Source: an uncultured Clostridia bacterium
GTDB taxonomy: Bacteria; Bacillota; Clostridia; Lachnospirales; Cellulosilyticaceae
Direction of reading: 5' to 3'
Assembly (NCBI GenBank): GCA_937981575.1
Contig: CALJNR010000088.1
Span: 1-38,829 of the forward strand
Length of the DNA stretch: 38,829 nt
Shown: positions 7,948 through 16,274 of the stretch, one piece after another
Position numbering within the stretch: the stretch's first letter is position 1
Layout of the letters: every line of letters starts with the position of its first letter
Notes under the pieces: model-generated
Told to the model about the DNA's origin: nothing
The model's input: the letters and a program-made list of their open reading frames with translations, nothing else
Databases searched by the model: none
Position numbers and translations under genes: made by a program

Positions 7948-8760
7948 ATGAAACGAGGAAGTAGCAATAAAAAGGTCATCAAACTTCGGAAAAAGAAAAG
8001 ATTTATCGGCACAGGGATCGGGAATAAGCTGATTGTAGTAGCTATTTTGGCGGCCATTGGAATAGGGATATTTTTGGGTCTTAGGCCTAACGCTTATCAA
8101 GTAACCATTAAAGGAAAAGTTGTTGGAGCAATTAAAGACAAAGCGATTCTTGAAGAAGCAAAAGCAACGGTTATTTCACAGCTTAAATCTTTGTATCAAG
8201 CAGATGTAAAGTTTGAAGAAGATGCTGTGCTTATGAGGTACAGAGCTAAAAAAAGAGATTATATTGATCCAAGCTATTTGGTTACTTATATGAGAAAAAA
8301 TATGGATGTACTGATAGCGTTCAAAGAGATCTATGTAGAGGGCAAATCCATTGGCATTGTAGCTTCAGATAATGAGGTGGAAGAGCTTAAAGCGCTTCTG
8401 AAAGTTAAATATTATGGAAATAAAGAGGTGAAAGTTGATTTTGGCAAAAAGGTAGAGGTCAAAGAAGTGTTTGCCAAAGAAGACCAGCTGATTAATAAGG
8501 ATCTTCTTGTTGAAAAATGTATTGTAACTACAGCAAAAAGCGTAGAATACGAAGTAAAGAGCGGAGATACTTTGTGGGGAATAGCCAATAAGTTTGGGGT
8601 ATCAACAGAAAACATTATAAAGGAAACGCCGGAACTTAGTGAAAAACAGGTGCTCAAGATAGGCAATATCGTAAAAGCCAGAGTGAATGAACCGCTCCTG
8701 CCCCTTATTATAATCGAAGATTTGTCTGATAAAAAAGAAGAGGAGAAAAAGGAGGAATAA
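7948..8760 (+). CDS. Membrane-anchored LysM-domain protein
   Basis: About 270 residues. A very basic N-terminus (KKVIKLRKKKRF) and one membrane helix (about 26-45, ending GLRPN) give a signal-anchor topology. The middle region (about 50-195) is an alpha/beta segment of unknown fold. A LysM domain follows at about 204-247, with the typical YEVKSGDTLWGIANKFGVS start and LKIGNIVKARV end; LysM binds GlcNAc-containing glycan such as peptidoglycan. The tail is KKEEEKKEE. ATG at 7948 is chosen because GGAAGGAG at 7933-7940 leaves seven bases; an in-frame TTG at 7930 would overlap that site. The stop is one base before walR, and the walR ribosome site lies inside this gene, so the two are almost certainly co-transcribed. 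A role in wall binding near the WalRK sensor is inferred. Confidence 0.82.
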   Translation: MKRGSSNKKVIKLRKKKRFIGTGIGNKLIVVAILAAIGIGIFLGLRPNAYQVTIKGKVVGAIKDKAILEEAKATVISQLKSLYQADVKFEEDAVLMRYRAKKRDYIDPSYLVTYMRKNMDVLIAFKEIYVEGKSIGIVASDNEVEELKALLKVKYYGNKEVKVDFGKKVEVKEVFAKEDQLINKDLLVEKCIVTTAKSVEYEVKSGDTLWGIANKFGVSTENIIKETPELSEKQVLKIGNIVKARVNEPLLPLIIIEDLSDKKEEEKKEE

Positions 8761-8761
8761 C

Positions 8762-9454
8762 ATGAGTAAAATCGCTGTTATAGAAGATGAAAAAGCCATA
8801 TCAGATATTATTAAATATAATTTAGAAAAAGAAGGATATACCGTATATACAGCTTATGATGGAGAAGCCGGCTTAGAGCTTATTCAGAAAGAGAATCCGG
8901 ATCTTATTATGCTGGATATTATGATGCCGAAGCTGGATGGCTTTGAGGTGTGCAAAGTTGTAAGGCAGACTAAAAACACCCCGATTATTATGCTGACGGC
9001 GAGAGCTGAAGAAATTGATAAAGTTTTAGGCTTAGAGCTTGGGGCAGATGATTATATCACAAAGCCTTTTGGCATGAGAGAACTAATTGCAAGAGTGAAA
9101 GCCAACCTCCGAAGAACTTTGGGGGCTGTTCAGAAAGAACAAAATGACTCAGGGAGCGTTTTAGCTGAAGGCAATCTTACAATGGATCTCTCAAAATATG
9201 AAGTAGCTAAAAATGGACAGGCCTTAGAGCTGACGCTGAGAGAGTTTGAACTCTTAAAGTTTTTGTGGCTTGAAAAAGGAAAAGTTTTCTCGAGAGAGCA
9301 TTTGTTAGAAAAGGTTTGGGGCTATGAATATTACGGAGATGTAAGAACAGTAGATGTGACGGTAAGACGTCTTAGAGAAAAGATTGAAGATGATGCTTCG
9401 AAAGCAGGGTATGTGCTGACAAAACGAGGAATAGGATACTACTTTAAAGGATAA
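8762..9454 (+). CDS. walR: Response regulator WalR (YycF)
   Basis: The protein is 230 residues, the usual length. The receiver domain (1 to about 118) has the acidic pocket E8-D9, the phospho-acceptor D52 in LIMLDIMMPKLDG, the conserved Thr of MLTARAEE and the Lys of YITKPF. An OmpR/PhoB winged helix follows (about 130-230) with LTLREFELLKFL, the recognition-helix region VRTVDVTVRRLREKIE and the wing RGIGYYFKG. WalR controls peptidoglycan hydrolases and related wall genes in Firmicutes. The identity is supported by the adjacent walK, yycH and yycI genes. GGAGGAA at the end of the LysM gene serves as its ribosome site. A perfect WalR-type box sits just downstream, at 11285-11301. WalR and PhoP are close relatives, but the YycH/YycI context decides. 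Confidence 0.95.
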   Translation: MSKIAVIEDEKAISDIIKYNLEKEGYTVYTAYDGEAGLELIQKENPDLIMLDIMMPKLDGFEVCKVVRQTKNTPIIMLTARAEEIDKVLGLELGADDYITKPFGMRELIARVKANLRRTLGAVQKEQNDSGSVLAEGNLTMDLSKYEVAKNGQALELTLREFELLKFLWLEKGKVFSREHLLEKVWGYEYYGDVRTVDVTVRRLREKIEDDASKAGYVLTKRGIGYYFKG

Positions 9455-9459
9455 CGCAT

Positions 9460-11250
9460 ATGAAAACAAGCATACAATTAAAAATTGTTATGATTTATTT
9501 GTCAATCATTCTCATTATTATGATAGTCAGCGGAACCTTTATCGTTTACAACATTGAAGAGAGAGATTATAAAACGATTCAGGCCAATATTGAAAAAAGA
9601 GCGGCAGATCTTGAAGTGCGGCTTAACTGGCAGACGATCACTAAGGAAGATATTAAGGACAAGGTGGACTCTGATGGCAAGGAGCATATCTATATTTTGA
9701 CTCCGGATGGCAAGGTGAGCTTTGGAACCAGTTCGGAGCTGATGCGGGGAGAAACAGTGAAGTCAGAAGTTGTGATACGGGCCATCAGCACCGGAAAACC
9801 AGCAACGGCGCCCATCATTCACTTTGCGAGCAAGTCTATAGAGCAAAAAAAATTCACAGATCATGCAAGGCCCGTTATTGATCCAAGTACCGGGAGCGTA
9901 ACAGCCATTATCTATGTATCAGCAAGTATTGAACAAGTTTATGACAATATGTTGGAAGTTATGAAGACGATTGCCATGGGTTCTTTGGTAGCGATGCTGA
10001 TTACAGGCATATTTGGTATTGCTTTTTCAAGGATGATCACAGCCCCTATCAAGCAGCTTACAACAAGTGCCAAGAAACTTGCGGAAGGTGACGTTATAAG
10101 GCGTATTCCGATTGAGTCAAAAGATGAAATTGGAGAGCTGACCCAAAGCTTTAACTATATGGCGATGCAGCTAGGGAATACGATGGAGACGATTATCAGT
10201 GAAAAAAACAAACTAGAAAAGATTTTTGAGCACATGGCAGATGGGGTCATGGCTTTTAACAGGCAGGGCGTACTCATACATGCTAATTCGGTGTGTTATG
10301 AAATGCTGGGGGCACTTAATATGGACCACCGCTTTGATTATATTTTTCCAAAGCTTGGACTCAGTCTTTCTTTCGACAAGCTGCTGACAGAAAAACAGAC
10401 AATCATAGCAGAAGACATGCCAATTATTAATGATAAATATTTAAGTATGCACTTTGCACCCTATACCAGTGCAAAAGATGAAGCGGATGGATTAGTGGTC
10501 GTTATGCAGGATGTTACCAAGCAGCAAAAGCTTGACCAGATGAGAAAAGAATTTGTAGCGAACGTATCCCACGAACTTAGGACTCCTCTTACGACAGTGA
10601 AGAGTTATACAGAGACGCTTATGCAAGGGGCTATTGAGGATAGAGAGCTGGCGATGAACTTCTTAGGCGTAATGGATAAAGAAGCAGACCGTATGACGAC
10701 CTTAGTTCATGATCTTCTGGAGCTTTCCAGGATAGATAACAAACAAATCCAGCTGAACTTCAAGAAACTGGATGTTAAGGGGTTGGTAGAAGAAGCCCTT
10801 GAGGCCCAAAAGATTCACATTAAGAAAAAAGGGCATAATCTGGTTTATGAAACGGATGGGGCAGCGTCTTATGTTATTCTGGGCGATGAACAAAGAATCA
10901 AACAGGTTTTACACAATATTTTATCCAATGCCATAAAATATAGTATCGATCCAGGAACGATACAGGTTAAAATTTTTAAGAGCAAAAGCATTGCTATTCA
11001 AGTTCAAGATACAGGAATCGGCATTCCGGACCAAGATATTGACAGGATCTTTGAAAGATTTTATAGAGTCGACAAGGCAAGGTCAAGAAAGATGGGGGGG
11101 ACTGGACTTGGGCTTTCTATAGCTAAAGAACTTGTTGAACTTCATGATGGAACGATCAAAATTAACAGCAAAGTTGGTAAGGGAACAACGGTTACTTTGC
11201 ATTTCAAAGCATATGAAGAAGCTAGAGATTCAAAGGATGCAAGAACGTAA
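9460..11250 (+). CDS. walK: Sensor histidine kinase WalK (YycG)
   Basis: The protein is 596 residues, close to the 611 of Bacillus subtilis WalK. Membrane helices at about 9-29 and 169-190 enclose an extracellular sensing domain of about 140 residues. A HAMP linker (about 190-243, with TAPIKQLTTSAKKLAEGD), a PAS domain (about 250-355) and the HisKA core follow, with the phospho-acceptor H371 in NVSHELRTPLTTVKSY. The ATPase domain shows the N-box ILSNAIKYS, the G1 box DTGIGIP, the F box FERFYRVDKARSR and the G2 box GGTGLGLSIAKEL (from G546). It senses wall status and phosphorylates WalR. It starts six bases after the walR stop, so the genes are coupled. After the stop the sequence becomes a regulatory region with a WalR box. 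Confidence 0.95.
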   Translation: MKTSIQLKIVMIYLSIILIIMIVSGTFIVYNIEERDYKTIQANIEKRAADLEVRLNWQTITKEDIKDKVDSDGKEHIYILTPDGKVSFGTSSELMRGETVKSEVVIRAISTGKPATAPIIHFASKSIEQKKFTDHARPVIDPSTGSVTAIIYVSASIEQVYDNMLEVMKTIAMGSLVAMLITGIFGIAFSRMITAPIKQLTTSAKKLAEGDVIRRIPIESKDEIGELTQSFNYMAMQLGNTMETIISEKNKLEKIFEHMADGVMAFNRQGVLIHANSVCYEMLGALNMDHRFDYIFPKLGLSLSFDKLLTEKQTIIAEDMPIINDKYLSMHFAPYTSAKDEADGLVVVMQDVTKQQKLDQMRKEFVANVSHELRTPLTTVKSYTETLMQGAIEDRELAMNFLGVMDKEADRMTTLVHDLLELSRIDNKQIQLNFKKLDVKGLVEEALEAQKIHIKKKGHNLVYETDGAASYVILGDEQRIKQVLHNILSNAIKYSIDPGTIQVKIFKSKSIAIQVQDTGIGIPDQDIDRIFERFYRVDKARSRKMGGTGLGLSIAKELVELHDGTIKINSKVGKGTTVTLHFKAYEEARDSKDART

Positions 11251-11284
11251 TCTTTGACTTAATGTAAAAAAAAAGTCATTACGC

Positions 11285-11317
11285 TGTAATCAGTTTGTAA
11301 CATTAATAAGCTATAAT
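11285..11317 (+). promoter_or_regulatory. WalR box plus -10 upstream of a secreted-protein gene
   Basis: TGTAAT at 11285-11290 and TGTAAC at 11296-11301 are separated by five bases, a perfect match to the published WalR consensus TGTWAH-N5-TGTWAH. A perfect -10, TATAAT, lies at 11312-11317, ten bases downstream. No good -35 exists, so the box occupies the -35 region, the arrangement expected for an activator-dependent promoter of the PhoP/WalR type. It drives the gene at 11362 and perhaps yycH. Confidence 0.7.
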
Positions 11318-11361
11318 AAAGATGAATATAATGAATATAAAGGGAAGGGGGATTCAACGCA

Positions 11362-11898
11362 ATGAAACGATTAAAAAATCTTATGTTGTTTTTAGCTTTT
11401 ATAGGTATTGGGTTGTTTGGAAGTACGGTTTATGCAACAGATGTGATTACAACAACTTCAAATGTAAAAGTTGAAACCGTTACAAAGGATGACAAGAAAG
11501 TTGAAATCATTGTAAGCGAAGACAAATACGTACGAATCACCCAGCCTACTAAAGTGAATACCTCTACCTTTGAGAGCAAGATGAATGTTATGGGAGAGAC
11601 CAGTCAAGGTACAGAGATTACGATAGAAGTATACAATACAAGTTTAGATAAAAAAGGTATTTCCCTTGTGAAGAATGTAACGGTATATACTGTAAAAACA
11701 GTTGGTATTACAGAAACGTTTAATCAGTTTATCGAACTCCTTGAGGGGGAAAATAAAATCGTTCTTATCTATACGAACGAAAAAGATAAAAAAAATAAAG
11801 AAAAGATGATTTTCTATGTTACAAGAGAATCAGAAGAGAAAAAAGAGTTTATTAAGACCTATAATGTCTTTCAAGATTCTAAAACGCCTTTTAAATAG
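11362..11898 (+). CDS. Secreted protein of unknown function, probable WalR target
   Basis: The protein is 178 residues with a clear signal peptide (KRLKNLMLFLAFIGIGLFG, cut after about residue 25 at VYA). The mature part is beta-rich: a first strand region (about 27-65) and a second (about 66-150) containing MNVMGETSQGTEITIEVY and FIELLEGENKIVLIYT, which resembles bacterial Ig-like or fibronectin-like sandwich domains. The C-terminus is Lys/Glu-rich. I do not recognise a family. It lies between walK and yycH, an unusual position, and its promoter carries a WalR box, so it is likely controlled by cell-wall status. A stretch like GGGAAGGGGG at 11342-11351 serves as ribosome site. A wall-associated or sensor-modulating role is inference only. 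Confidence 0.7.
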   Translation: MKRLKNLMLFLAFIGIGLFGSTVYATDVITTTSNVKVETVTKDDKKVEIIVSEDKYVRITQPTKVNTSTFESKMNVMGETSQGTEITIEVYNTSLDKKGISLVKNVTVYTVKTVGITETFNQFIELLEGENKIVLIYTNEKDKKNKEKMIFYVTRESEEKKEFIKTYNVFQDSKTPFK

Positions 11899-11935
11899 TA
11901 CAATAAGAATAAAAACGAATAACAGGTGAAATACG

Positions 11936-13300
11936 ATGAGAAATTTTGTAGTAAAGATAACTGTGCTGGCAATGCTTATTGTATTATGTTTGTGGCAGAT
12001 AATAACATTATGGTTTGGCGATATGTCAAGCCATAATTTTTTAGTTAAAAGAGATTCTACGCATGGAAGAGTATTAGCTGCACCAAAGGCCATTTGGGTG
12101 AATATCGGCAAGCTAGCTTATAAAATCGATGGGAGCAGAAATGAATACAGTACGCTTATCAATGAGCAGAAACATGTCATAGAAGGAGCCGTTAAGAATG
12201 GGAAAATCAAGACGGATGAAACCCTGACTTATGAAAGTCTGCTCGGTATGCCCGGCATTCTTTATGAATATGATCTGGAGATTGGCATCCAGGAGCTTGT
12301 CGGCACCGGCATTGATAAGTTAGCTGAAGATATAGGTGTTCGTCAAGTATTTATTGATATGAGCAGTTATAATGATGCTAAGGTTAATTTGTATCTGGTG
12401 GGAAATGAGATAAGCAGTATTTATAAGACGACTCTCTACAAAAAAATTGATGCCCATCAGAAGATACTCGAAAAGTTTAATAATCCAGAAATAACCGGAG
12501 GGTTAATGGGTTATCAGCCGAGTATTACTTCCGATAAAAAGCAGTATATAAGAGATAATAGTTTTCTCCCTTTAAATACAAAAGAGAGACCGCTGGAGTA
12601 TGAAATTCTTACTATTCATAATCCTATAGAGGAAAAAGAAGGGGAGGACAAGCTGGAGCTTTTGGAAAGCTATGTGAATTCCTTTTTTGCAAACCCTCTC
12701 CTTAAACAAGTGGATATGAGAGAAGACGGGAGCATTATCTTTAGCGAAAACATGCGCGCCATTGTAAAATATGAACCAGCAGGAACGCTTGAATTTAATA
12801 TTACATCAGCAAATAGGGAGACTAAGCTGAATGCTGTTCAAAGACTTAATAAAGTAATGGAGTTTATTGAGAGCTGCAGCGGTATTCCGGATTTTCTAAA
12901 AGAAGGCATTTATTTAACTCAGATTATGCAGCAAGGGGAAGAGTATACTTATAAGTTTAGTTATAAGTATAAAGGATTTGGTGTGCATCTTACGAAAAAG
13001 GTAAAAGAGGAACTTGGTATCGATCAGATCTTAGAGATAACGATAAAAAATAATCAGGTTGTAAGCGGAAAATGGAGTGTGCTTGATATAGAGCCCGCTG
13101 AAGAACCGGGGTTACTTAAGGGGAAGCTGCTTAAAGAATATGGAGCCGTTATAGATCAAGTTTTTGAACGCTATGTACAGGATAAGAATGAAATAGACCA
13201 GCTGGATATTGTTCAGTGCAGATATATTATAGATATGACTAAGGGTAAAAGTCATTTGAATTGGATAGTCTTATATAAAAACAACTGGTATTATCCATAA
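11936..13300 (+). CDS. yycH: WalRK accessory protein YycH
   Basis: The protein is 454 residues, matching Bacillus subtilis YycH (about 455). One membrane helix at about 7-26 with a short cytoplasmic start, then LWFGDMSSHNFL, a typical early YycH motif, and an extracytoplasmic region of about 420 residues with several alpha/beta domains. YycH and YycI form a membrane-bound pair that modulates WalK activity. Position after walK and before yycI fits. AGGTGA at about 11923-11928 is the ribosome site. A terminator follows at 13301, with a -10 sequence before yycI, so yycI may also be made separately. Sequence conservation within YycH is low, and much of the call rests on length, topology and order. 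Confidence 0.82.
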   Translation: MRNFVVKITVLAMLIVLCLWQIITLWFGDMSSHNFLVKRDSTHGRVLAAPKAIWVNIGKLAYKIDGSRNEYSTLINEQKHVIEGAVKNGKIKTDETLTYESLLGMPGILYEYDLEIGIQELVGTGIDKLAEDIGVRQVFIDMSSYNDAKVNLYLVGNEISSIYKTTLYKKIDAHQKILEKFNNPEITGGLMGYQPSITSDKKQYIRDNSFLPLNTKERPLEYEILTIHNPIEEKEGEDKLELLESYVNSFFANPLLKQVDMREDGSIIFSENMRAIVKYEPAGTLEFNITSANRETKLNAVQRLNKVMEFIESCSGIPDFLKEGIYLTQIMQQGEEYTYKFSYKYKGFGVHLTKKVKEELGIDQILEITIKNNQVVSGKWSVLDIEPAEEPGLLKGKLLKEYGAVIDQVFERYVQDKNEIDQLDIVQCRYIIDMTKGKSHLNWIVLYKNNWYYP

Positions 13301-13336
13301 AATGTCAAGGCTAAATACATCGCCTTGACATTTTTA
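13301..13336. terminator. Terminator after yycH
   Basis: AATGTCAAGG at 13301-13310 pairs exactly with 13323-13332 around a 12-base loop and is followed by a short T-run. The TTGACA inside the right arm is part of this stem and is too far (34 bases) from the next -10 to be a promoter element. Confidence 0.7.
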
Positions 13337-13364
13337 AATGAAGCTTTAGTCCTAGCTTTAGGGG

Positions 13365-13370
13365 TATAAT
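13365..13370 (+). promoter_or_regulatory. Possible -10 of the yycI promoter
   Basis: A perfect TATAAT lies about 60 bases before the yycI start, after the yycH terminator. Two GCTTTAG direct repeats at 13343-13349 and 13354-13360 sit where a -35 would be; no standard -35 is visible, so an activator may be needed. Confidence 0.35.
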
Positions 13371-13430
13371 AGATTTAGTCAATGAATCAGATAAGGGGAA
13401 GTAAGACTTGATAGAGAGGAGGCAAGGGGT

Positions 13431-14318
13431 ATGAGCGGTCATAAGGTTTTAAATAGGCTTATTCAAGTTTTTATAGCAGTTAATATGCTTTTGCTTATTA
13501 TTAATGCAGTTAAATATAAATCATCTTATGTGCTTAGCAAGGATAGGGTGGAAAATATCACAGCTATTTTAGAGCAGCGGGGGATTATCATAGATGTGCC
13601 GCTTCCAAGAGTCTTTGCCCCTAAGCGAAAAGGAACGGTTATTATGCCGGAAAGTACATCAGAAGCGAGGGAAAGACTGGTTAAGGCCTTGCTGTGCCCT
13701 AATATGGATGAAGTTACAATTTCAAGCAATACCAATAATAATGTGTATAAGAAGCCAAGTAGAATCTATACGAAAGATAACATTTCCCTGGTTTTTACAG
13801 ATGATGAAGTGATCTATTTAAATAACACGCTTTCATCAAGGGGGAAAATAGATAGCCTAAAGGCAAAACAGTTGGCCGATTGGTTTATTACAAAGGCTGG
13901 CCTTGACAAAACTTTTGATAATGCTTATATTGAGCAGCAGAGTGAGTCGGGGCAAATGCTGCTTGTTTATTATCCAAGGTTTGAAGGGATCCCTGTTTTT
14001 GACAGCCAAGTTAGGTTTTATATGGCTGAAGAAGGCATTACAAAAGCTATCATGCATGTAGGAGAAGTTGAAGCACTCAAAGAAGCAGAAACTAGGCGTA
14101 TCATCTATCCGATAGATATGGTTCTGTTTGGTATAGAGGAGAGTCTAGATGGCTTAACGCCGATTCGTATAACAGATATTACACTGGGATACTGTGCACT
14201 AAGCACAGAGGGGATGGATTTTTTGGAAAAGGAAATTATACCAGTATATAAAATCACATTTGACGGTTTAAATGAGCCTATATTTGTTAATGCTTATACT
14301 AATAAAGAGATTAAATAA
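13431..14318 (+). CDS. yycI: WalRK accessory protein YycI
   Basis: The protein is 295 residues (Bacillus subtilis YycI is about 280). A membrane helix at about 8-27 (LIQVFIAVNMLLLIINAV) anchors an extracytoplasmic region. The C-terminal part is the recognisable YycI domain: YYPRFEGIPVFDSQVRFYM at about 183-201, the segment RRIIYPIDMVLFGIEESL, then ITLGYCAL, and IIPVYKITFDGLNEPIFVNAYT at the end, which is a repeated beta-alpha fold shared with YycH and YpeB-type domains. GAGGAGG before the ATG is a strong ribosome site. With YycH it should restrain or tune WalK. In most Firmicutes the MBL-fold gene walJ comes next; here murA does. Confidence 0.85.
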   Translation: MSGHKVLNRLIQVFIAVNMLLLIINAVKYKSSYVLSKDRVENITAILEQRGIIIDVPLPRVFAPKRKGTVIMPESTSEARERLVKALLCPNMDEVTISSNTNNNVYKKPSRIYTKDNISLVFTDDEVIYLNNTLSSRGKIDSLKAKQLADWFITKAGLDKTFDNAYIEQQSESGQMLLVYYPRFEGIPVFDSQVRFYMAEEGITKAIMHVGEVEALKEAETRRIIYPIDMVLFGIEESLDGLTPIRITDITLGYCALSTEGMDFLEKEIIPVYKITFDGLNEPIFVNAYTNKEIK

Positions 14319-14370
14319 TCTTTTAATTAGGGCTTTATAAATTAAACTTTTTATTTCGAGTGTTTAATGA

Positions 14371-14381
14371 TATAATATAAT
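14371..14381 (+). promoter_or_regulatory. -10 region of the murA promoter, flanked by direct repeats
   Basis: Two overlapping TATAAT elements (14371-14376 and 14376-14381). No good -35 is present. TCGAGTGT occurs on both sides, at 14356-14363 and 14388-14395, 32 bases apart, and could be a regulator site. Confidence 0.45.
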
Positions 14382-14433
14382 GTGGTATCGAGTGTAACGG
14401 AGTATTTTAAATAATTATTAAGAGGTGTTAAGG

Positions 14434-15714
14434 TTGAGCGAGTTGTGTATACGTGGAGGCAGACGCCTTGTGGGTGAAGTAACCATTAATGGAGCTAAAA
14501 ATGCAGCAGTTGCTATTTTACCAGCAGCTCTTTTAGTTGATGGCATAAGTGAAATAGAAAATTTACCTTATATAGATGATGTTATAAAAGTAAAAGAAGC
14601 GATGGATGATTTAGGAGCTGTGACGGAGTTTTTAGATCCGCATACTTTGAGAGTGGATGCTTCTACCGTTTATGATTATCAGGCAACTAAGGATTATATA
14701 GGAAATATCAGAGCTTCTTATTACTTAATAGGAGCCCTTTTAGGCAGATTCAAAAAAGCTGAAGTGGCTATGCCGGGAGGATGCAATTTTGGGGTTCGGC
14801 CTATAGATCAGCATATCAAAGGCTTTGAAGCATTAGGGGCTAAGGTTACCATTGAACATGGTATGATTAAAGCTTATGCGGACAGGCTTGTGGGTACGAA
14901 GATTTATCTGGATGTAGTCAGTGTTGGGGCAACGATCAATATTATGCTTGCTGCTGTCCTTGCCGAAGGGACGACTATTATTGAAAACTCTGCAAAAGAG
15001 CCGCACGTAGTAGACGTTGCAAACTTCCTCAATATGATGGGGGCAGAAGTTAAGGGAGCAGGGACAGATGTTATTCGTATCAAGGGTGTAAGCAGACTTT
15101 CGGGAGGCAAATACGCAACTATACCGGATCAGATTGAAGCAGGTACATATATGATGGCTGCAGCGATTACAGGCGGCGATGTTTATGTGCGCAATATTAT
15201 ACCTGAGCATATGTATTCGGTAAGTCTAAAAATGATAGAAATGGGCATTAAGATTGAAGAAGGCGACGACTATGTAAGGGTCATTGCGCCAAGTGTGCTC
15301 AAAGCTACCAATGTTAAGACCCTTCCGCATCCAGGCTTCCCGACAGATCTTCAGCCACAGATGGCGGTGCTTCTAAGCGTAGCAAAAGGGACAAGCACTA
15401 TAATAGAAGGGGTTTGGGACAACCGTTTTCAGTATATTGATGAGCTGAAGCGTACTGGGGCTAATATCAAAGTAGATGGCCGTATGGCAGTCGTTGAAGG
15501 GGTATCCAAACTTACCGGAGCCAAGCTTGCGGCAACAGACCTAAGAGCTGGGGCGGCTATGGTTATAGCAGGGCTTCGTGCGGAGGATGCCGAAACAGTT
15601 ATCACAAATGTCAAATATATCGACAGAGGGTATGAAACAATAGAAACAAAGCTGGCAGCACTAGGGGCAGAGATTACAAGGCGAGAAAGCAAGACTAAAG
15701 ATGAGGACTGCTAA
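14434..15714 (+). CDS. murA: UDP-N-acetylglucosamine 1-carboxyvinyltransferase MurA
   Basis: About 426 residues. It transfers enolpyruvate from PEP to UDP-GlcNAc, the first committed step of peptidoglycan synthesis, in the cytoplasm. Visible features: the substrate-binding [13 protein letters not shown] near residues 19-31, the PEP-binding Cys117 in [20 protein letters not shown] (a Cys, so of the fosfomycin-sensitive type), [17 protein letters not shown] and [18 protein letters not shown], and the C-terminal [13 protein letters not shown]. The likely start is TTG at 14434, six bases after GAGGTG; a GTG at 14425 overlaps that site. Firmicutes often have two murA copies; which one this is cannot be told. 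Its place between yycI and rlmH, in the walJ position, is unusual. A strong terminator follows. Confidence 0.95.
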   Translation: MSELCIRGGRRLVGEVTINGAKNAAVAILPAALLVDGISEIENLPYIDDVIKVKEAMDDLGAVTEFLDPHTLRVDASTVYDYQATKDYIGNIRASYYLIGALLGRFKKAEVAMPGGCNFGVRPIDQHIKGFEALGAKVTIEHGMIKAYADRLVGTKIYLDVVSVGATINIMLAAVLAEGTTIIENSAKEPHVVDVANFLNMMGAEVKGAGTDVIRIKGVSRLSGGKYATIPDQIEAGTYMMAAAITGGDVYVRNIIPEHMYSVSLKMIEMGIKIEEGDDYVRVIAPSVLKATNVKTLPHPGFPTDLQPQMAVLLSVAKGTSTIIEGVWDNRFQYIDELKRTGANIKVDGRMAVVEGVSKLTGAKLAATDLRAGAAMVIAGLRAEDAETVITNVKYIDRGYETIETKLAALGAEITRRESKTKDEDC

Positions 15715-15754
15715 GTCTTAAAAATAATTTTAACGGTATAGATACAGTAAGATT

Positions 15755-15805
15755 CACATAAAAAGATGTCCAGAACACTTAAGTTCTTGGACATCTTTTT
15801 ATGTG
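15755..15805. terminator. Bidirectional terminator, murA / small gene
   Basis: A 17-base perfect inverted repeat (15755-15771 against 15789-15805) extended by an AGAAC/GTTCT inner stem. Read on the plus strand, the T-run is inside the right arm (CTTTTTATG); on the minus strand the same holds. It separates murA from the convergent 46-codon gene. Confidence 0.85.
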
Positions 15806-15806
15806 C

Positions 15807-15947
15807 CTAGTTTTTATTTGTTGAAACCCATTCGTTATCTTTATCAGACTTCTTTGTCGCTGAGTTGCTGTTTGACTGATTGTTTGCTTCAAGATTGTGG
15901 CAGGTTGCCCATGCGTTATCATTGGCATCTTTGCTTTTTTTATTCAT
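15807..15947 (-). CDS. Small Asn/Ser/Lys-rich hydrophilic protein
   Basis: A 46-residue frame beginning MNKKSKDANDNAWATCHNLE and ending with an Asn/Ser/Lys-rich stretch and DNEWVSTNKN. TAGGAGG lies eight bases before the ATG on the minus strand, and the stop falls right beside the shared terminator, both strong signs of a real gene. It has no signal peptide or membrane helix and is highly hydrophilic, with two Trp and one Cys. I do not recognise the family. Small hydrophilic Asn-rich proteins in spore formers are often spore or sporulation products, but nothing here proves this. It is easily missed because of its size. Confidence 0.65.
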   Translation of the reverse strand: MNKKSKDANDNAWATCHNLEANNQSNSNSATKKSDKDNEWVSTNKN

Positions 15948-16055
15948 AGCTGCAGCCTCCTAAATAGTTATATTCAGCTTTTAGTATATGTATAAATATG
16001 AAAAAAATACATAATCGCAACAAGACCCCCCATTCCTAGCAACCTAAAGAAATAA

Positions 16056-16120
16056 GGGGACGGTTCTCTAATATTCACGTTTATTAAAACCAATTTCATC
16101 ATTATTAGAGAACCGTCCCC
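16056..16120. repeat. REP-like palindromic element (GGGGACGGTTCT family)
   Basis: GGGGACGGTTCTCTAAT at 16056-16072 pairs perfectly with 16104-16120 (17 bases). The same unit recurs at 20448-20615. Such elements are scattered in many Clostridia and related Firmicutes, often near REP-associated Y1 transposases; none is seen in this window. Confidence 0.85.
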
Positions 16121-16133
16121 TCATGTACTAATA

Positions 16134-16274
16134 ATATACGATTTTAGTAGTGGATTGGCAGAAGGCAGCGTAAATAAGCTAAAGGTAATAAAACGCATCA
16201 TGTATGGTCGGTGTAGTTTTGAAACATTAAGAATCAAAACACTCCAGTTCGAGAAAATGCGAAAATTCAACTAA
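16134..16274 (+). pseudogene. Transposase C-terminal remnant, ISL3-like
   Basis: An open frame without a start ends at TAA 16272-16274 and reads YDFSSGLAEGSVNKLKVIKR then IMYGRCSFETLR. The block S-x-G-x-x-EG-x-x-N-x-L-K-x-x-KR-x-MYGR-x-x-F-x-x-LR is the conserved C-terminal motif of ISL3-family transposases and includes the catalytic Glu. Everything upstream of about residue 45 from the end is missing, replaced by the REP-like palindrome that ends 13 bases before. No terminal inverted repeat is visible. It marks a past insertion between murA and rlmH. Confidence 0.65.

Noticed and set aside
13325..13370. TTGACA at 13325 with TATAAT at 13365 as a yycI promoter
   Set aside because: The spacing of 34 bases is far too long and the TTGACA lies in a terminator stem.
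14833..15210. 125-codon minus-strand frame inside murA
   Set aside because: Antisense shadow of a highly conserved gene, Cys/His/Asn-rich by chance.
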